The notes under the pieces are model-generated. The model did no database searches. It was not told where the DNA came from and worked only from the letters and a program-made list of their open reading frames with translations. This document shows, one piece after another, positions 8,694-16,772 of a stretch of DNA of 64,000 nucleotides (position 1 is the first letter of the stretch; each line of letters opens with the position of its first letter). Made by a program: the position numbers and the translations under genes. This DNA is from JAMQKA01 sp043951865 (GTDB taxonomy: Bacteria > Bacteroidota > Rhodothermia > Balneolales > Balneolaceae), in assembly GCF_043951865.1 (NCBI RefSeq), contig NZ_JBINJF010000010.1:1-64000 (forward strand). The letters are read 5' to 3'.

Positions 8694-9842
8694 GTGGAAC
8701 AAAAATCACTGGTAATACTGGGATCCACCGGGTCCATCGGAATGCAGGCCCTCGATATTGTTCGGGAACACTCCGAACAATATCGGCTTGTGGCGCTGAC
8801 CTGTAACAGCAACTGGCAGACCCTGGCTCAACAGGTTAACGAGTTTCGTCCGGCTGTAGCCCTGCTGTGTGATGAAAGTTTCCGAAGTGATCTCGAAGGG
8901 GCTGTTCAACACGGAGAGACGAAGATCCTCTACGGTAATGATAAACTGGAAGAGGTGGCAGCCCTGGATGAGGCCGATATTGTATTAAACAGTCTGGTCG
9001 GGTTCGTCGGATTCAGGCCAACGGTTAGCGCGCTGAAAGCGGGTAAAAAAGTGGCCCTGGCCAACAAAGAGTCTCTGGTGGTTGGCGGAAAGCTGATCAC
9101 CGACCTGCTAAATGGGAAGTCTGACCAGCTTATACCGGTAGACTCCGAACACAGTGCCATGCTCCAGTGCCTGGTGGGGGAACCCCGTGAACAGATAGAA
9201 AAGCTGTTGATTACAGCCAGTGGCGGCCCTTTTCGGACATGGAGCCGACAGGAGATGGAAAATATAACGGTGGATGATGCCCTTAACCACCCCAACTGGG
9301 CAATGGGTTCAAAAATCACTATCGATTCTGCCACGATGATGAATAAAGGACTTGAGATCATCGAGGCCCACTGGCTGTTTGATCTGCCGCTGAATAAAAT
9401 TGAGGCGGTTGTTCACCCACAGAGTGTTATTCACTCGATTATTACGTTTGTGGACGGTTCTAGCAAGGCGCAGCTGGGGCCGCCGAACATGAAAGTTCCC
9501 ATCCTTTACGCCTTGACATACCCGGATCGGCTCCCACTCGAAGTTCCGCGATTAAACTGGGAAAAGGCGTTCGAACTCACTTTTGAGCCGGTCGATTACG
9601 ATCGATTCCCCTGCATACGGCTTGCACTACAGGCGCTTGAGCAGGGAGGGGCAGCACCGGCGATTCTGAACGCGGCTAATGAAATAGCTGTTCAACGCTT
9701 TCTGGATAAGGAAATTCCTTATATTCAGATTCCAAAAATAATTGAAACTGCTTTAAAAACGTTAGAGTCGGACATTACAATATCAGTAGCTGCATTGACG
9801 GAAATTGATAAAACGACTAGGAATTTGGCATCAAAGATCTAA
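8694..9842 (+). CDS. dxr: 1-deoxy-D-xylulose 5-phosphate reductoisomerase
   Basis: Second step of the methylerythritol phosphate route to isoprenoids: NADPH-dependent rearrangement and reduction of DXP to MEP. At 382 residues it has family length. The N-terminal Rossmann motif is GSTGSIG (10-16). ALANKESLVVGG and PVDSEHSAMLQCL (divalent-metal ligands) follow, then the C-terminal substrate lid region with HPNWAMGSKITIDSATMMNK. The start is GTG (GTGGAACAAAAATC), placed by the conserved N-terminus. Sixteen bases separate it from rseP, an arrangement (dxr-rseP) widespread in bacteria. Confidence 0.97.
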   Translation: MEQKSLVILGSTGSIGMQALDIVREHSEQYRLVALTCNSNWQTLAQQVNEFRPAVALLCDESFRSDLEGAVQHGETKILYGNDKLEEVAALDEADIVLNSLVGFVGFRPTVSALKAGKKVALANKESLVVGGKLITDLLNGKSDQLIPVDSEHSAMLQCLVGEPREQIEKLLITASGGPFRTWSRQEMENITVDDALNHPNWAMGSKITIDSATMMNKGLEIIEAHWLFDLPLNKIEAVVHPQSVIHSIITFVDGSSKAQLGPPNMKVPILYALTYPDRLPLEVPRLNWEKAFELTFEPVDYDRFPCIRLALQALEQGGAAPAILNAANEIAVQRFLDKEIPYIQIPKIIETALKTLESDITISVAALTEIDKTTRNLASKI

Positions 9843-9857
9843 ATACAGGCACACTTC

Positions 9858-11195
9858 ATGGAATGGGTTATTGATTTACTATCTACACTTGGCATATTTG
9901 CTCTTGCCCTGTTGATTCTGGTTTTCTTCCACGAGCTGGGACACTTCCTGGCAGCCAAACTTTTCGGTATGCGGGTAGAGCGTTTTTCACTGGGGTTTCC
10001 TCCCCGAATTTGGGGAATACAAAAAGGCGAAACCGACTACTGTATCGGTGCGACTCCCCTGGGAGGCTATGTAAAGATTTCGGGAATGATCGACGAGAGC
10101 ATGGATACCGACCATGTAAATGAAGAACCGAAACCGTGGGAATATCGCAGCAAACCGGTATGGCAGCGTATGATTGTAATTACTGCCGGGGTGATCTTCA
10201 ACATGGTGTTGGCCGTCATGATTTATGCAGGTATCGCTTTTTCGTATGGTGAATCCAACATTTTGCTTGATAGTATTGATGGCATTTACGTCCCGGAAGA
10301 ATCGGTGATAGCGCAGGCGGGGTTTCAAACGGGAGACAAAATAGTGGGAGTTAACGGCCAGAGAGTCAAATATTTCCAGGAACTGGTGGCCCCCGGCCAG
10401 CTCCTGGAAGAAAACCTGGAGTATAGCGTCCTCCGAAACGGGAGCGAAACAGTTGTGCCCGTGCCCGACAGCCTGCTGGACCGGATCAACAAGGAGGGAT
10501 TCTTGACACCAATGCTGGCGCTTCCAAGCCAGGTAAACCAGGTTCAGGAGGGAAGTCCGGCCGATACTGCAGGCCTAATGGCGGGAGACCGGATTGTCAG
10601 TGTCAACGGGCAACCGGTGGACTACTGGCTGCAGCTCGTCCAGCATATTCAATCGGCTGAGGGCCCGCTGCAGCTGAGAGTTCTGCGGGATGGGGAGAAG
10701 ATCGAATTATCCGTGACTCCCAATGAGCAGGATATCATCGGGATCAGCGCTCCATCGGGAACCGACATATTCCAGGTTGAACACCTGACATACGGGCTGG
10801 TCGGTTCCATTAAAAACGGCTTTGACCGGACGGGAGAAACCCTGAACGGTATCATACAGGGGTTCAGCAAGATGTTTTCAGGTTCCATCTCTGTGCGGGA
10901 AAACCTGGGCGGGCCGGTTGCTATTGCAAACGTGACAAAACAGGCTACCGATTCCGGCGGTGCACTGGGATTCTGGCAGATTACCGCGTTCCTCAGTGTA
11001 ACACTGGCCATCATGAATATCCTGCCGATTCCCGTGCTGGACGGCGGTCACCTGATGTTCCTGATATACGAGGGCATTACCCGGCGTGAACCTTCGGCCA
11101 AGGTACGGATGGCATTGCAGCAGATCGGCTTCATTTTGATCATCGCGTTGTTCATTTTTGTTACGTTCAATGATATAATTAGACAATTTGGGTAG
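9858..11195 (+). CDS. rseP: site-2 (RIP) zinc metalloprotease RseP
   Basis: An inner-membrane protease that cleaves transmembrane segments, classically an anti-sigma factor in the envelope stress response. The first membrane helix carries the zinc motif HELGH (25-29). Two PDZ-like regions follow (about residues 125-190 and 205-290, with GSPADTAGLMAGDRIVSVNG). The second zinc ligand motif is NILPIPVLDGGHL near residue 395, followed by the last membrane helix. The family length (445 residues) is normal. The stop overlaps the region just upstream of psd. Confidence 0.95.
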   Translation: MEWVIDLLSTLGIFALALLILVFFHELGHFLAAKLFGMRVERFSLGFPPRIWGIQKGETDYCIGATPLGGYVKISGMIDESMDTDHVNEEPKPWEYRSKPVWQRMIVITAGVIFNMVLAVMIYAGIAFSYGESNILLDSIDGIYVPEESVIAQAGFQTGDKIVGVNGQRVKYFQELVAPGQLLEENLEYSVLRNGSETVVPVPDSLLDRINKEGFLTPMLALPSQVNQVQEGSPADTAGLMAGDRIVSVNGQPVDYWLQLVQHIQSAEGPLQLRVLRDGEKIELSVTPNEQDIIGISAPSGTDIFQVEHLTYGLVGSIKNGFDRTGETLNGIIQGFSKMFSGSISVRENLGGPVAIANVTKQATDSGGALGFWQITAFLSVTLAIMNILPIPVLDGGHLMFLIYEGITRREPSAKVRMALQQIGFILIIALFIFVTFNDIIRQFG

Positions 11196-11199
11196 GAGC

Positions 11200-11904
11200 A
11201 TGCTGGCCAGAGAAGGGTATCCCACAATTTTTATTGTCGTCGTTTTCGCCGTAATAGTGAGCGTGGCGGTATCATATCTCGATCATTGGACTACTTACCT
11301 CGCCTACGGGCTGATGTTCGGACTTGTGGCACTCATTCTTAATTTTTTTCGTGATCCCGATCGTATTGTCCCCGGTGATGAAAACCTGGTGCTGGCCCCC
11401 GCAGATGGTAAAGTTCTACTGGTGGAAGAGGTGGAGGAAAACACTTACATCAAAGGAAAGGCCACGCAGATCAGTATTTTTCTTTCAGTTGTGGATGTGC
11501 ATGTAAACAGGAACCCGATCTCCGGCACCCTGGAGTACCTCAAATATCATCCCGGGGAATACCTAATGGCGTGGGATCACCAGGCCTCTGAACTCAATGA
11601 GCGGGCGGACTTCGGGGTCCGCCATGCCTCCGGAGCAAAAGTTTTTTATCGACAGATTACGGGTTTTCTGGCCCGGCGTATCGTGTACAATGTTAAAGAA
11701 GGGGATCAGCTCCAGGCAGGAAAACGGTTCGGCATGATGAAGTTCGGCTCCAGAATGGATATACTGGTACCGCCTGAAACCACCCTTCTGGTGCAGCAAG
11801 GCGACCGAACGGTGGCGGGAGAAACAGTCTTGGGGCGAGTGGGTGACGCCCCGGTAAAATCCGGAATGGACAGTGCAGAGACAACAGAAATTTCTAACCG
11901 TTAA
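11200..11904 (+). CDS. psd: phosphatidylserine decarboxylase (short, archaeal-type)
   Basis: Makes phosphatidylethanolamine from phosphatidylserine. This short class is a self-cleaving proenzyme: the Gly-Ser at about residues 183-184 (MKFGSRMDILVP) is the processing site that generates the pyruvoyl group. Two hydrophobic segments near the N-terminus (about 8-27 and 33-49) anchor it in the membrane. Conserved NFFRDPDR and APADGK motifs follow. I use the ATG at 11200; a TTG at 11188 is an in-frame alternative overlapping rseP. It is followed 92 bases later by pssA, which makes its substrate. Confidence 0.93.
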   Translation: MLAREGYPTIFIVVVFAVIVSVAVSYLDHWTTYLAYGLMFGLVALILNFFRDPDRIVPGDENLVLAPADGKVLLVEEVEENTYIKGKATQISIFLSVVDVHVNRNPISGTLEYLKYHPGEYLMAWDHQASELNERADFGVRHASGAKVFYRQITGFLARRIVYNVKEGDQLQAGKRFGMMKFGSRMDILVPPETTLLVQQGDRTVAGETVLGRVGDAPVKSGMDSAETTEISNR

Positions 11905-11996
11905 GTGAAACCAATATCAGCAAGCAGATTCAGTGCATGGTTGCCTCAATATATTTGTGCCGTGAATCTGATCGTTGGAGCTCGTAATCCTGATCT

Positions 11997-12800
11997 ATGA
12001 AATACCCTATCCAAAAATGGAAACGTTATCGCAAACAGCGGCGGAAGAATAAACACAAACGGGAACGAAAGCCGATACCCCGTATTGCAGTTCCCAGCTT
12101 TTTCACTTTGATGAACCTGTTTTGTGGATTCCTGTCGATTATCAGTATCTCGGAAGGAAGCCTCTATTTCGGGGCCTGGCTGATCGTTTTTGCGGGACTT
12201 TTTGATGCGCTGGATGGCTTTATGGCCCGGCTGTCGAACGCCACCAGCCAGTTTGGAATCGAGCTCGATTCAATCAGCGATGTCGTCTCTTTTGGAGTGG
12301 CGCCGGGATTTCTGTTATACCATTTCGGCCTCAACGAGCTGCCGTTTGTTGGAATTATCCTGAGTGCGTTGCCTCCGTTGTGCGGAGCGGTGCGCCTGGC
12401 CCGTTTTAATGTGGATGCCCAAGAGGGACGAACCGACTTTTTTAAAGGATTGCCCACCCCGGCGCAGGCGCTTATACTGGCCTCGTTTTACCTGACGTTT
12501 TATGACCGGCCTGACCTTTTTGCCGATTTTAAGAGTGGAATTAACACCGTCCTGATCCCGGTAATCGTGTTGCTCTCATTCCTGATGGTCAGCACTATTC
12601 CATTTGACAAAATGCCGAGCTTTGACAAAGCCTCGATCCGAAAGTATAAAGGGCGTATCTTTCTGTTTCTGTTCTATGGAATTGTGATTGTACTGTTCCA
12701 GGAGATCGGGCTGATGATTGTATTTTCGGCGTTTATTATCAAAGGTATTATTGTGGGAGGCATCACTTTTTGGCACGAGGCTTTTGGGGAGGAGATCTAG
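11997..12800 (+). CDS. pssA: CDP-diacylglycerol-serine O-phosphatidyltransferase
   Basis: An integral membrane enzyme that makes phosphatidylserine from CDP-diacylglycerol and serine; psd upstream then converts it to phosphatidylethanolamine. The CDP-alcohol phosphotransferase signature DG-x2-AR-x8-G-x3-D-x3-D is complete (Asp73, Gly74, Ala77, Arg78, Gly87, Asp91, Asp95). The N-terminal 29 residues are extremely basic (RKQRRKNKHKRERK), probably a cytoplasmic membrane-surface contact. About seven hydrophobic segments follow. It ends just before a perfect inverted repeat that separates it from the convergent barrel gene. Confidence 0.95.
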   Translation: MKYPIQKWKRYRKQRRKNKHKRERKPIPRIAVPSFFTLMNLFCGFLSIISISEGSLYFGAWLIVFAGLFDALDGFMARLSNATSQFGIELDSISDVVSFGVAPGFLLYHFGLNELPFVGIILSALPPLCGAVRLARFNVDAQEGRTDFFKGLPTPAQALILASFYLTFYDRPDLFADFKSGINTVLIPVIVLLSFLMVSTIPFDKMPSFDKASIRKYKGRIFLFLFYGIVIVLFQEIGLMIVFSAFIIKGIIVGGITFWHEAFGEEI

Positions 12801-12828
12801 AGTATCGGTTACAGGTTGAAAGTTAAAA

Positions 12829-12896
12829 GTTGAAGGTTGAAGGTTGAAGGTAATTTGTAACCTGCAACCTGCAACCTTCAACCTTCAACCTTCAAC
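12829..12896. repeat. perfect 22-base inverted repeat of GTTGAAG units between convergent genes
   Basis: Three tandem GTTGAAG-type heptads at 12829-12850 are mirrored exactly by three CTTCAAC heptads at 12875-12896, separated by 24 bases. Further imperfect units flank both arms (ACAGGTTGAAAG on the left, CCTGCAACCTGC on the right). It lies between the 3' ends of convergent pssA and a PorV-like gene, so the transcript could form a long hairpin from either side, consistent with a terminator or mRNA-end stabiliser. Similar heptad repeats are common between genes in this phylum. Confidence 0.8.
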
Positions 12897-12950
12897 CTGC
12901 AATACTTATTGCAGTGGCTGATTATTAACAGTGCACCGATGGTTTAAAAG

Positions 12951-13883
12951 TTAAAAATAATATTCAATGCCTATAGAATGAGCCGTTCCGAACCCCGTTT
13001 CAAAAGGGATCAGGCTGTAGTTGAAGCTCAGTGCCTGCGTTTTAAGGCCTATTCCCATGGCCAGGGGACGGTCGGTCTGCCCCGTCTTGTAGCCCCCGCG
13101 TACCTCGATCAGTTCCGCCACCTCGAAAGAGATTCCCACGTTGAAAAAGTGATTCGCTGCCGCTCCGGGCTGATGTTCCAAGAAAGATATATAATCCCCA
13201 TATAAGGTAACCCAAACCGGCAGTGTGGGATTTTTCGGCGGAAGAAATCGGAAAAGTCGGGCAACGATTCCGGCCCGGATATTGGAGGGCAGATCGGTGG
13301 CTTGGTTGTTTAACTTGTTCATCTTCCCCACACTCAGGAGGGAAGCACCGGCTCGCAGCCGTCCATTCATCCAGTAGCTTGAGACGCCCACGTTAAAACT
13401 GTAGCCGGAGGCGTGATTTACAAAATATTCTTCCCGGATAAAATGGGCAGCCGCCCCTATGGATATATTGTTGAAAGCTTTGGCATACCCCCCCGATAGC
13501 GAAAGATAGTGCACTGAAAACGATCCCTCCGAGGGTCCCGGCACCGATCGGGCCTCAAAATTATCCGAGCGGCTGTTGAGTAACCCGAAAGCCAGGGATT
13601 GATTGTTATTTTGCTTCAGGTTGACCGCAATGTGACTGTTGTAAAGATCCGCAATCCACAGCGTGTAATCGGCAGTGAGCGTGGAAGTGGTATCGAGCGC
13701 GAGGTTTGCGGGATTCGTATAGATTGAAGAACCACCCATGGGGAAGGCTGTGACTGCTTCTCCCAGGGACAGCGAGCGGGTATTTGGACCGATATTCAGG
13801 AAATCGAGTCCGTTTGACTGCGCTCTGAGGGATTCAGCCCCCGGCAGTAACAGTGCGGTAAGAAGAATGAAACGTAATTTCAT
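12951..13883 (-). CDS. PorV/PorQ-like outer-membrane barrel protein
   Basis: A 310-residue protein with a signal peptide ending at LRAQ (about residue 22). The N-terminus of the mature part, NTRSLSLGEAVTAFPMGGSSIYTNPANLA, is the hallmark start of PorV/PorQ (UPF0164-like) FadL-type barrels ('R..aLG.A.ta...gasa...NPA'). It ends in YYF, a barrel C-terminus. In gliding Bacteroidota such proteins serve type IX secretion, but many homologues have no assigned role. It is last in a three-gene unit, starting 4 bases inside the end of the gene before it (ATGA overlap). Confidence 0.78.
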   Translation of the reverse strand: MKLRFILLTALLLPGAESLRAQSNGLDFLNIGPNTRSLSLGEAVTAFPMGGSSIYTNPANLALDTTSTLTADYTLWIADLYNSHIAVNLKQNNNQSLAFGLLNSRSDNFEARSVPGPSEGSFSVHYLSLSGGYAKAFNNISIGAAAHFIREEYFVNHASGYSFNVGVSSYWMNGRLRAGASLLSVGKMNKLNNQATDLPSNIRAGIVARLFRFLPPKNPTLPVWVTLYGDYISFLEHQPGAAANHFFNVGISFEVAELIEVRGGYKTGQTDRPLAMGIGLKTQALSFNYSLIPFETGFGTAHSIGIEYYF

Positions 13884-14902
13884 AGATTCAGCTGCAATCC
13901 GAATATGTGCATGGTAGAGACGTAATTGGGCTCGGGTACAAAGGCGTAATCTACAGAAGGTGCCAAAAGATCAAAAGGCAGATGCACGGAAAACCCGGCA
14001 CTGAAATTGTTGCTGGTTGCGATCGAGCGAAGATTACCAACCTGCCATCCCGCTCGCAGCGATACCTGTTCGTGGATACGGTAGCGTCCCCCGGCCCGCA
14101 GCTGAAATATCGGGTCAGAACCGGGGGACGGTTCCAGTAATAACCCGGGATCGAGGGCTACCAGCAGGTTTTGGAAAAGCTGATACGAAGCCCCGATCCG
14201 CAGCTGTGTTGGGAATTCGTCAACATTTGTACCGCTTGAGCTATCGCCATACAGCGTACCGGTATTCCAGGGATATTCTGCAAGCAGATCCTGAATAACC
14301 AGTCCCAGCGTCAGCGTGGGGGATACCTTGTATAGCGTTCCAAGGTCAAACCCAAAACTGGTGACGTTTTGGAGTGCGGCGTGAAAGTCTGCAAGGTACA
14401 ACTTGATGCCGACGCCCAAATTCCATCGGGGAGTAAGCCGGATCCCAAAGGCGGAGGCGAACTGGTACTCATTCGTTGAAAGCATCTGTGTATGGTATCC
14501 ACTCCTGGTACGACCATCGATATTGTCCACGCCGGCATTCAGGATTGAGAAGGAAATTCCCGCTTTGGGAGGCAGTGGCAGGGCCCCGTTAAGCTGGTGA
14601 AGCGTACGGTCAAATTTCATCAGGGAGGTTGAAACATCGAGCTGGCGGCCGTTGATGTTACGGGCAGCATGCGCGGGATTGTAGTAGCTGTAGAAGCCAT
14701 CTCCAGGGGTGCTGCTCATGGCGTTGCCCATCGACATCCCCCGGGGACCAAATCCCAGCCGTGAAAAGGAACCGGCCAGCCCGCCGGCCTGTGCCCAAAG
14801 ACAGGAAGGAATAACAATAAAGCCGAAAACAAGTACCGGCAACCAGCAACAGGATGTGCCGGGACCACAGCGATTGTGTGCTTTTTTATACTTCATGATC
14901 AA
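13880..14902 (-). CDS. PorV/PorQ-like outer-membrane barrel protein
   Basis: A 340-residue paralogue-like relative of the following gene: a signal peptide ending at CLWAQ (about residue 38), then FSRLGFGPRGMSMGNAMSST and YYNPAHAAR, the PorV/FadL-type N-terminal pattern, then a beta-rich barrel. It overlaps the upstream secreted-protein gene by 4 bases and the downstream barrel gene by 4 bases, so the three are almost certainly one operon and translationally coupled. A role in exporting or anchoring the upstream protein is inferred from this arrangement only. Confidence 0.75.
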   Translation of the reverse strand: MIMKYKKAHNRCGPGTSCCWLPVLVFGFIVIPSCLWAQAGGLAGSFSRLGFGPRGMSMGNAMSSTPGDGFYSYYNPAHAARNINGRQLDVSTSLMKFDRTLHQLNGALPLPPKAGISFSILNAGVDNIDGRTRSGYHTQMLSTNEYQFASAFGIRLTPRWNLGVGIKLYLADFHAALQNVTSFGFDLGTLYKVSPTLTLGLVIQDLLAEYPWNTGTLYGDSSSGTNVDEFPTQLRIGASYQLFQNLLVALDPGLLLEPSPGSDPIFQLRAGGRYRIHEQVSLRAGWQVGNLRSIATSNNFSAGFSVHLPFDLLAPSVDYAFVPEPNYVSTMHIFGLQLNL

Positions 14903-16458
14903 TCCAGTACTAATATTTTTCCTCGGGCTGTATTTCCCGGCGACTCCACCAGGTAGAAAATGGGGCCGTTGGCAACACGTTCGTCATTTTTGTCGCGTCC
15001 GTTCCACACGGCCTCATACGTGCCGGCTGCAAACGAGCGGTTTTCCAGTTCGCGAATCAGGTTCATTCCAAAATCAAAGAGTCTGATCTTGACCTCTCCC
15101 TGCCGTTCAACGCGAAATTTTATACGGACGATCTCCTGCCGGGAGTGGGAAAACGGGTTGGGATAGGCAAAGGAATCGGTCTCTGGATCGCTGTTTTGAT
15201 ACTGGTTGCCACCCGCCAGAGGGAAGTTGACCCTGGTAATTTCCCAGGTCTTTCCGCCGTCCGGGGTAGAAGCGAGTCCGTCGGAGGTGCCAATCCACAC
15301 CCGTTGCTCTGTGACAGCCACACTGTAATAGCGGGCAGAGGCCTTGATAAATGAGTCAGCACTTTGGATCTGTTCAACCTCTCTCCAGCTATCCCCCTTG
15401 TCGGAGCTTATGTACAGTCCCTCGTCACCTGCAGCAAATACACGATTTTGCATAAAGCCAAGATCATTGATCCGCTTACCCGTCAGAAACGGTACCGGCT
15501 CAAATGTTTTTCCGCCATCTCCGGTCCGTACCACACCGTATTGTTCATTTTCGGTAACGCCGGAAATCCAGTTGGTCAGCCAGATATCGCCCGTGGAGGG
15601 TTGCTGTTCTATTTCGATAATCCAGTTTCCCAGCAAACGGCTCCCATCAACCTGGATATGGCTCCATCGGACGCTGTCTTGGGGAGCCGAAAGTGCGTCC
15701 GATGAGATGTTGATCCCTCCCGCCGTGCCGGCCCAGACATTTCGATCACTGTCAATCAACACCGAAAAACCCAGCAGGTTTTGATCCGATCGCGGGTCGT
15801 AGCGGTTTGAGCCATCGGCGGTGGAAAAAGTATAACGCTCCGAGGGCACAAGCTGGTCGGCCGACTGTGGGGGGAGAACCAGGCGTTCCCAGTGCTGTCC
15901 AAAATCGCGACTCCGGAGGATACCGGAGGCCCAGTTGGCCGTAACGGCCGTATTTCCGGAAAAATCAATTTCAAAGGGGGGAGACTGCTGCGGCACGATG
16001 ATCGGGAGCATCCGGTAGGAATGACCGCCATAGATCAGGGTGGTGTCAGCTTCTGAGTCGAGCGGCAGAGGCCAAAACGACCAGTGATCGCCACCATCGG
16101 TGGAAAGATGATAGCCAACACCGGTTTGCACCGTCCCGTCCGCCTGCTGCAGGTTAAATCCCAATCCCGCAAGAACAGTATCAGGAGCCAGCGCCAGTGA
16201 ATAGACACGCCCGCGTCCCGCCGTAACGCTGTCAGCCCCTTCGGGCAGGAACCAGTGTTCCTGATTGCCGATATTGCGATTTAATCCCGGCCCGATCCAC
16301 AGCGTGTCTCCATATGATTCCATAATGGAGACGCTGTTTTGCTCAATTGATCGGAATGGAGAGGGTACCGGCCCGACAACCTGGCCTCGCGTGGCGGGAG
16401 GAAGCAGCAGGATCAAAGTGGTAACAAGGCTCGTAAGCGCAAAAGTGGGTTTTTTCAT
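14899..16458 (-). CDS. secreted beta-propeller (BNR/sialidase-like repeat) protein with FlgD-type C-terminal domain
   Basis: A 519-residue exported protein with a signal peptide (hydrophobic residues about 8-22, cleavage near TRGQ). Repeated 'SxDGGxxW' turns (LSTDGGDHWSFW, RSRDFGQHWERL, RTGDGGKTFEPV, SSDKGDSWREV, TPDGGKTWEI) are those of BNR/YCF48-like propellers. The C-terminal 90 residues start with FAYPNPF and continue KIRLFDFGMNLIRELEN, a FlgD Ig-like/type-IX sorting-like domain ending in GKILVLD. It may therefore be a surface-attached or type IX secreted protein. It is first in the operon with two PorV-like barrels. Confidence 0.75.
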   Translation of the reverse strand: MKKPTFALTSLVTTLILLLPPATRGQVVGPVPSPFRSIEQNSVSIMESYGDTLWIGPGLNRNIGNQEHWFLPEGADSVTAGRGRVYSLALAPDTVLAGLGFNLQQADGTVQTGVGYHLSTDGGDHWSFWPLPLDSEADTTLIYGGHSYRMLPIIVPQQSPPFEIDFSGNTAVTANWASGILRSRDFGQHWERLVLPPQSADQLVPSERYTFSTADGSNRYDPRSDQNLLGFSVLIDSDRNVWAGTAGGINISSDALSAPQDSVRWSHIQVDGSRLLGNWIIEIEQQPSTGDIWLTNWISGVTENEQYGVVRTGDGGKTFEPVPFLTGKRINDLGFMQNRVFAAGDEGLYISSDKGDSWREVEQIQSADSFIKASARYYSVAVTEQRVWIGTSDGLASTPDGGKTWEITRVNFPLAGGNQYQNSDPETDSFAYPNPFSHSRQEIVRIKFRVERQGEVKIRLFDFGMNLIRELENRSFAAGTYEAVWNGRDKNDERVANGPIFYLVESPGNTARGKILVLD

Positions 16459-16464
16459 TACTCC

Positions 16465-16493
16465 TTGTTGGATTGCTCAAGTTGATCTATAAT
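16465..16493 (+). promoter_or_regulatory. alternative promoter for trp operon (TTGTTG-N17-TATAAT)
   Basis: TTGTTG at 16465-16470 and TATAAT at 16488-16493 with 17 bases between them match the classical sigma-70 pattern. A promoter here would give the leader peptide gene a 5' untranslated region of about 60 bases. It competes with the Bacteroidota-type candidate at 16523-16553. Confidence 0.3.
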
Positions 16494-16522
16494 ATTGTTT
16501 ATTGGTCAGGATAACAAAGCAG

Positions 16523-16553
16523 TTGATTTTAGCGAATCCCCCCGTTATCTTCG
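16523..16553 (+). promoter_or_regulatory. Bacteroidota-type promoter of trp operon leader
   Basis: TTG at 16523-16525, a 20-base spacer and TATCTTCG at 16546-16553. The spacing is identical to the tRNA-Ser promoter in this window. Transcription would start about 6-7 bases after the box, practically at the ATG of the leader peptide (16561), implying a leaderless or near-leaderless leader transcript. Confidence 0.45.
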
Positions 16554-16560
16554 AGGCGAA

Positions 16561-16641
16561 ATGCAGAAACACGATGTTCATATTACCCGCAATTGGTGGT
16601 GGCCTGTTTGGAGTATCCGCCAGGCAGTGGGTAAGGTATGA
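16561..16641 (+). CDS. trpL: trp operon leader peptide (Trp codons 12, 13, 14 and 17)
   Basis: A 26-codon reading frame, MQKHDVHITRNWWWPVWSIR followed by QAVGKV and TGA. It carries four Trp codons: three in tandem at 16594-16602 and one at 16609-16611. Trp is rare, so four in 26 codons directly before an attenuator hairpin and trpE is diagnostic of a trp leader peptide. A GAGG at 16553-16556 could be its ribosome site if transcription starts further upstream. The segment CAGTGGGT inside its last codons (16625-16632) is the complement of the first arm of the downstream terminator, so ribosome position decides which structure forms. It is too short for most gene callers. Confidence 0.92.
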   Translation: MQKHDVHITRNWWWPVWSIRQAVGKV

Positions 16642-16701
16642 ACTGACCTTTAGATTTTAGTAGCAGAACCCACTGTTCCTCAAAAGGAAGTGGGTTTTTT
16701 T
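16625..16701 (+). promoter_or_regulatory. trp attenuator: antiterminator and terminator
   Basis: Segment 2 (CAGTGGGT, 16625-16632) pairs perfectly with segment 3 (ACCCACTG, 16668-16675) to form an antiterminator. Segment 3 also begins the terminator: AACCCACT (16667-16674) pairs with AGTGGGTT (16689-16696), and TCCT/AGGA extends the stem past a 2-base bulge; a run of T follows (16695-16701). A ribosome stalled at the Trp codon at 16609 leaves segment 2 free, so antitermination and trpE expression follow. A ribosome that reaches the stop at 16639 covers segment 2 and the terminator forms. The spacing fits the classical enterobacterial mechanism. Confidence 0.9.
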
Positions 16702-16772
16702 ATTGTCGTGACTTGTTAATCGTTGTCGGCTGTGTACCGGTTTCATGATGTCGATAACAAAAAAGGAAATGA

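Noticed and set aside
12829..12896. CRISPR-like repeat array
   Set aside because: The repeat is an inverted palindrome of heptads with no spacers of regular length and no cas genes.
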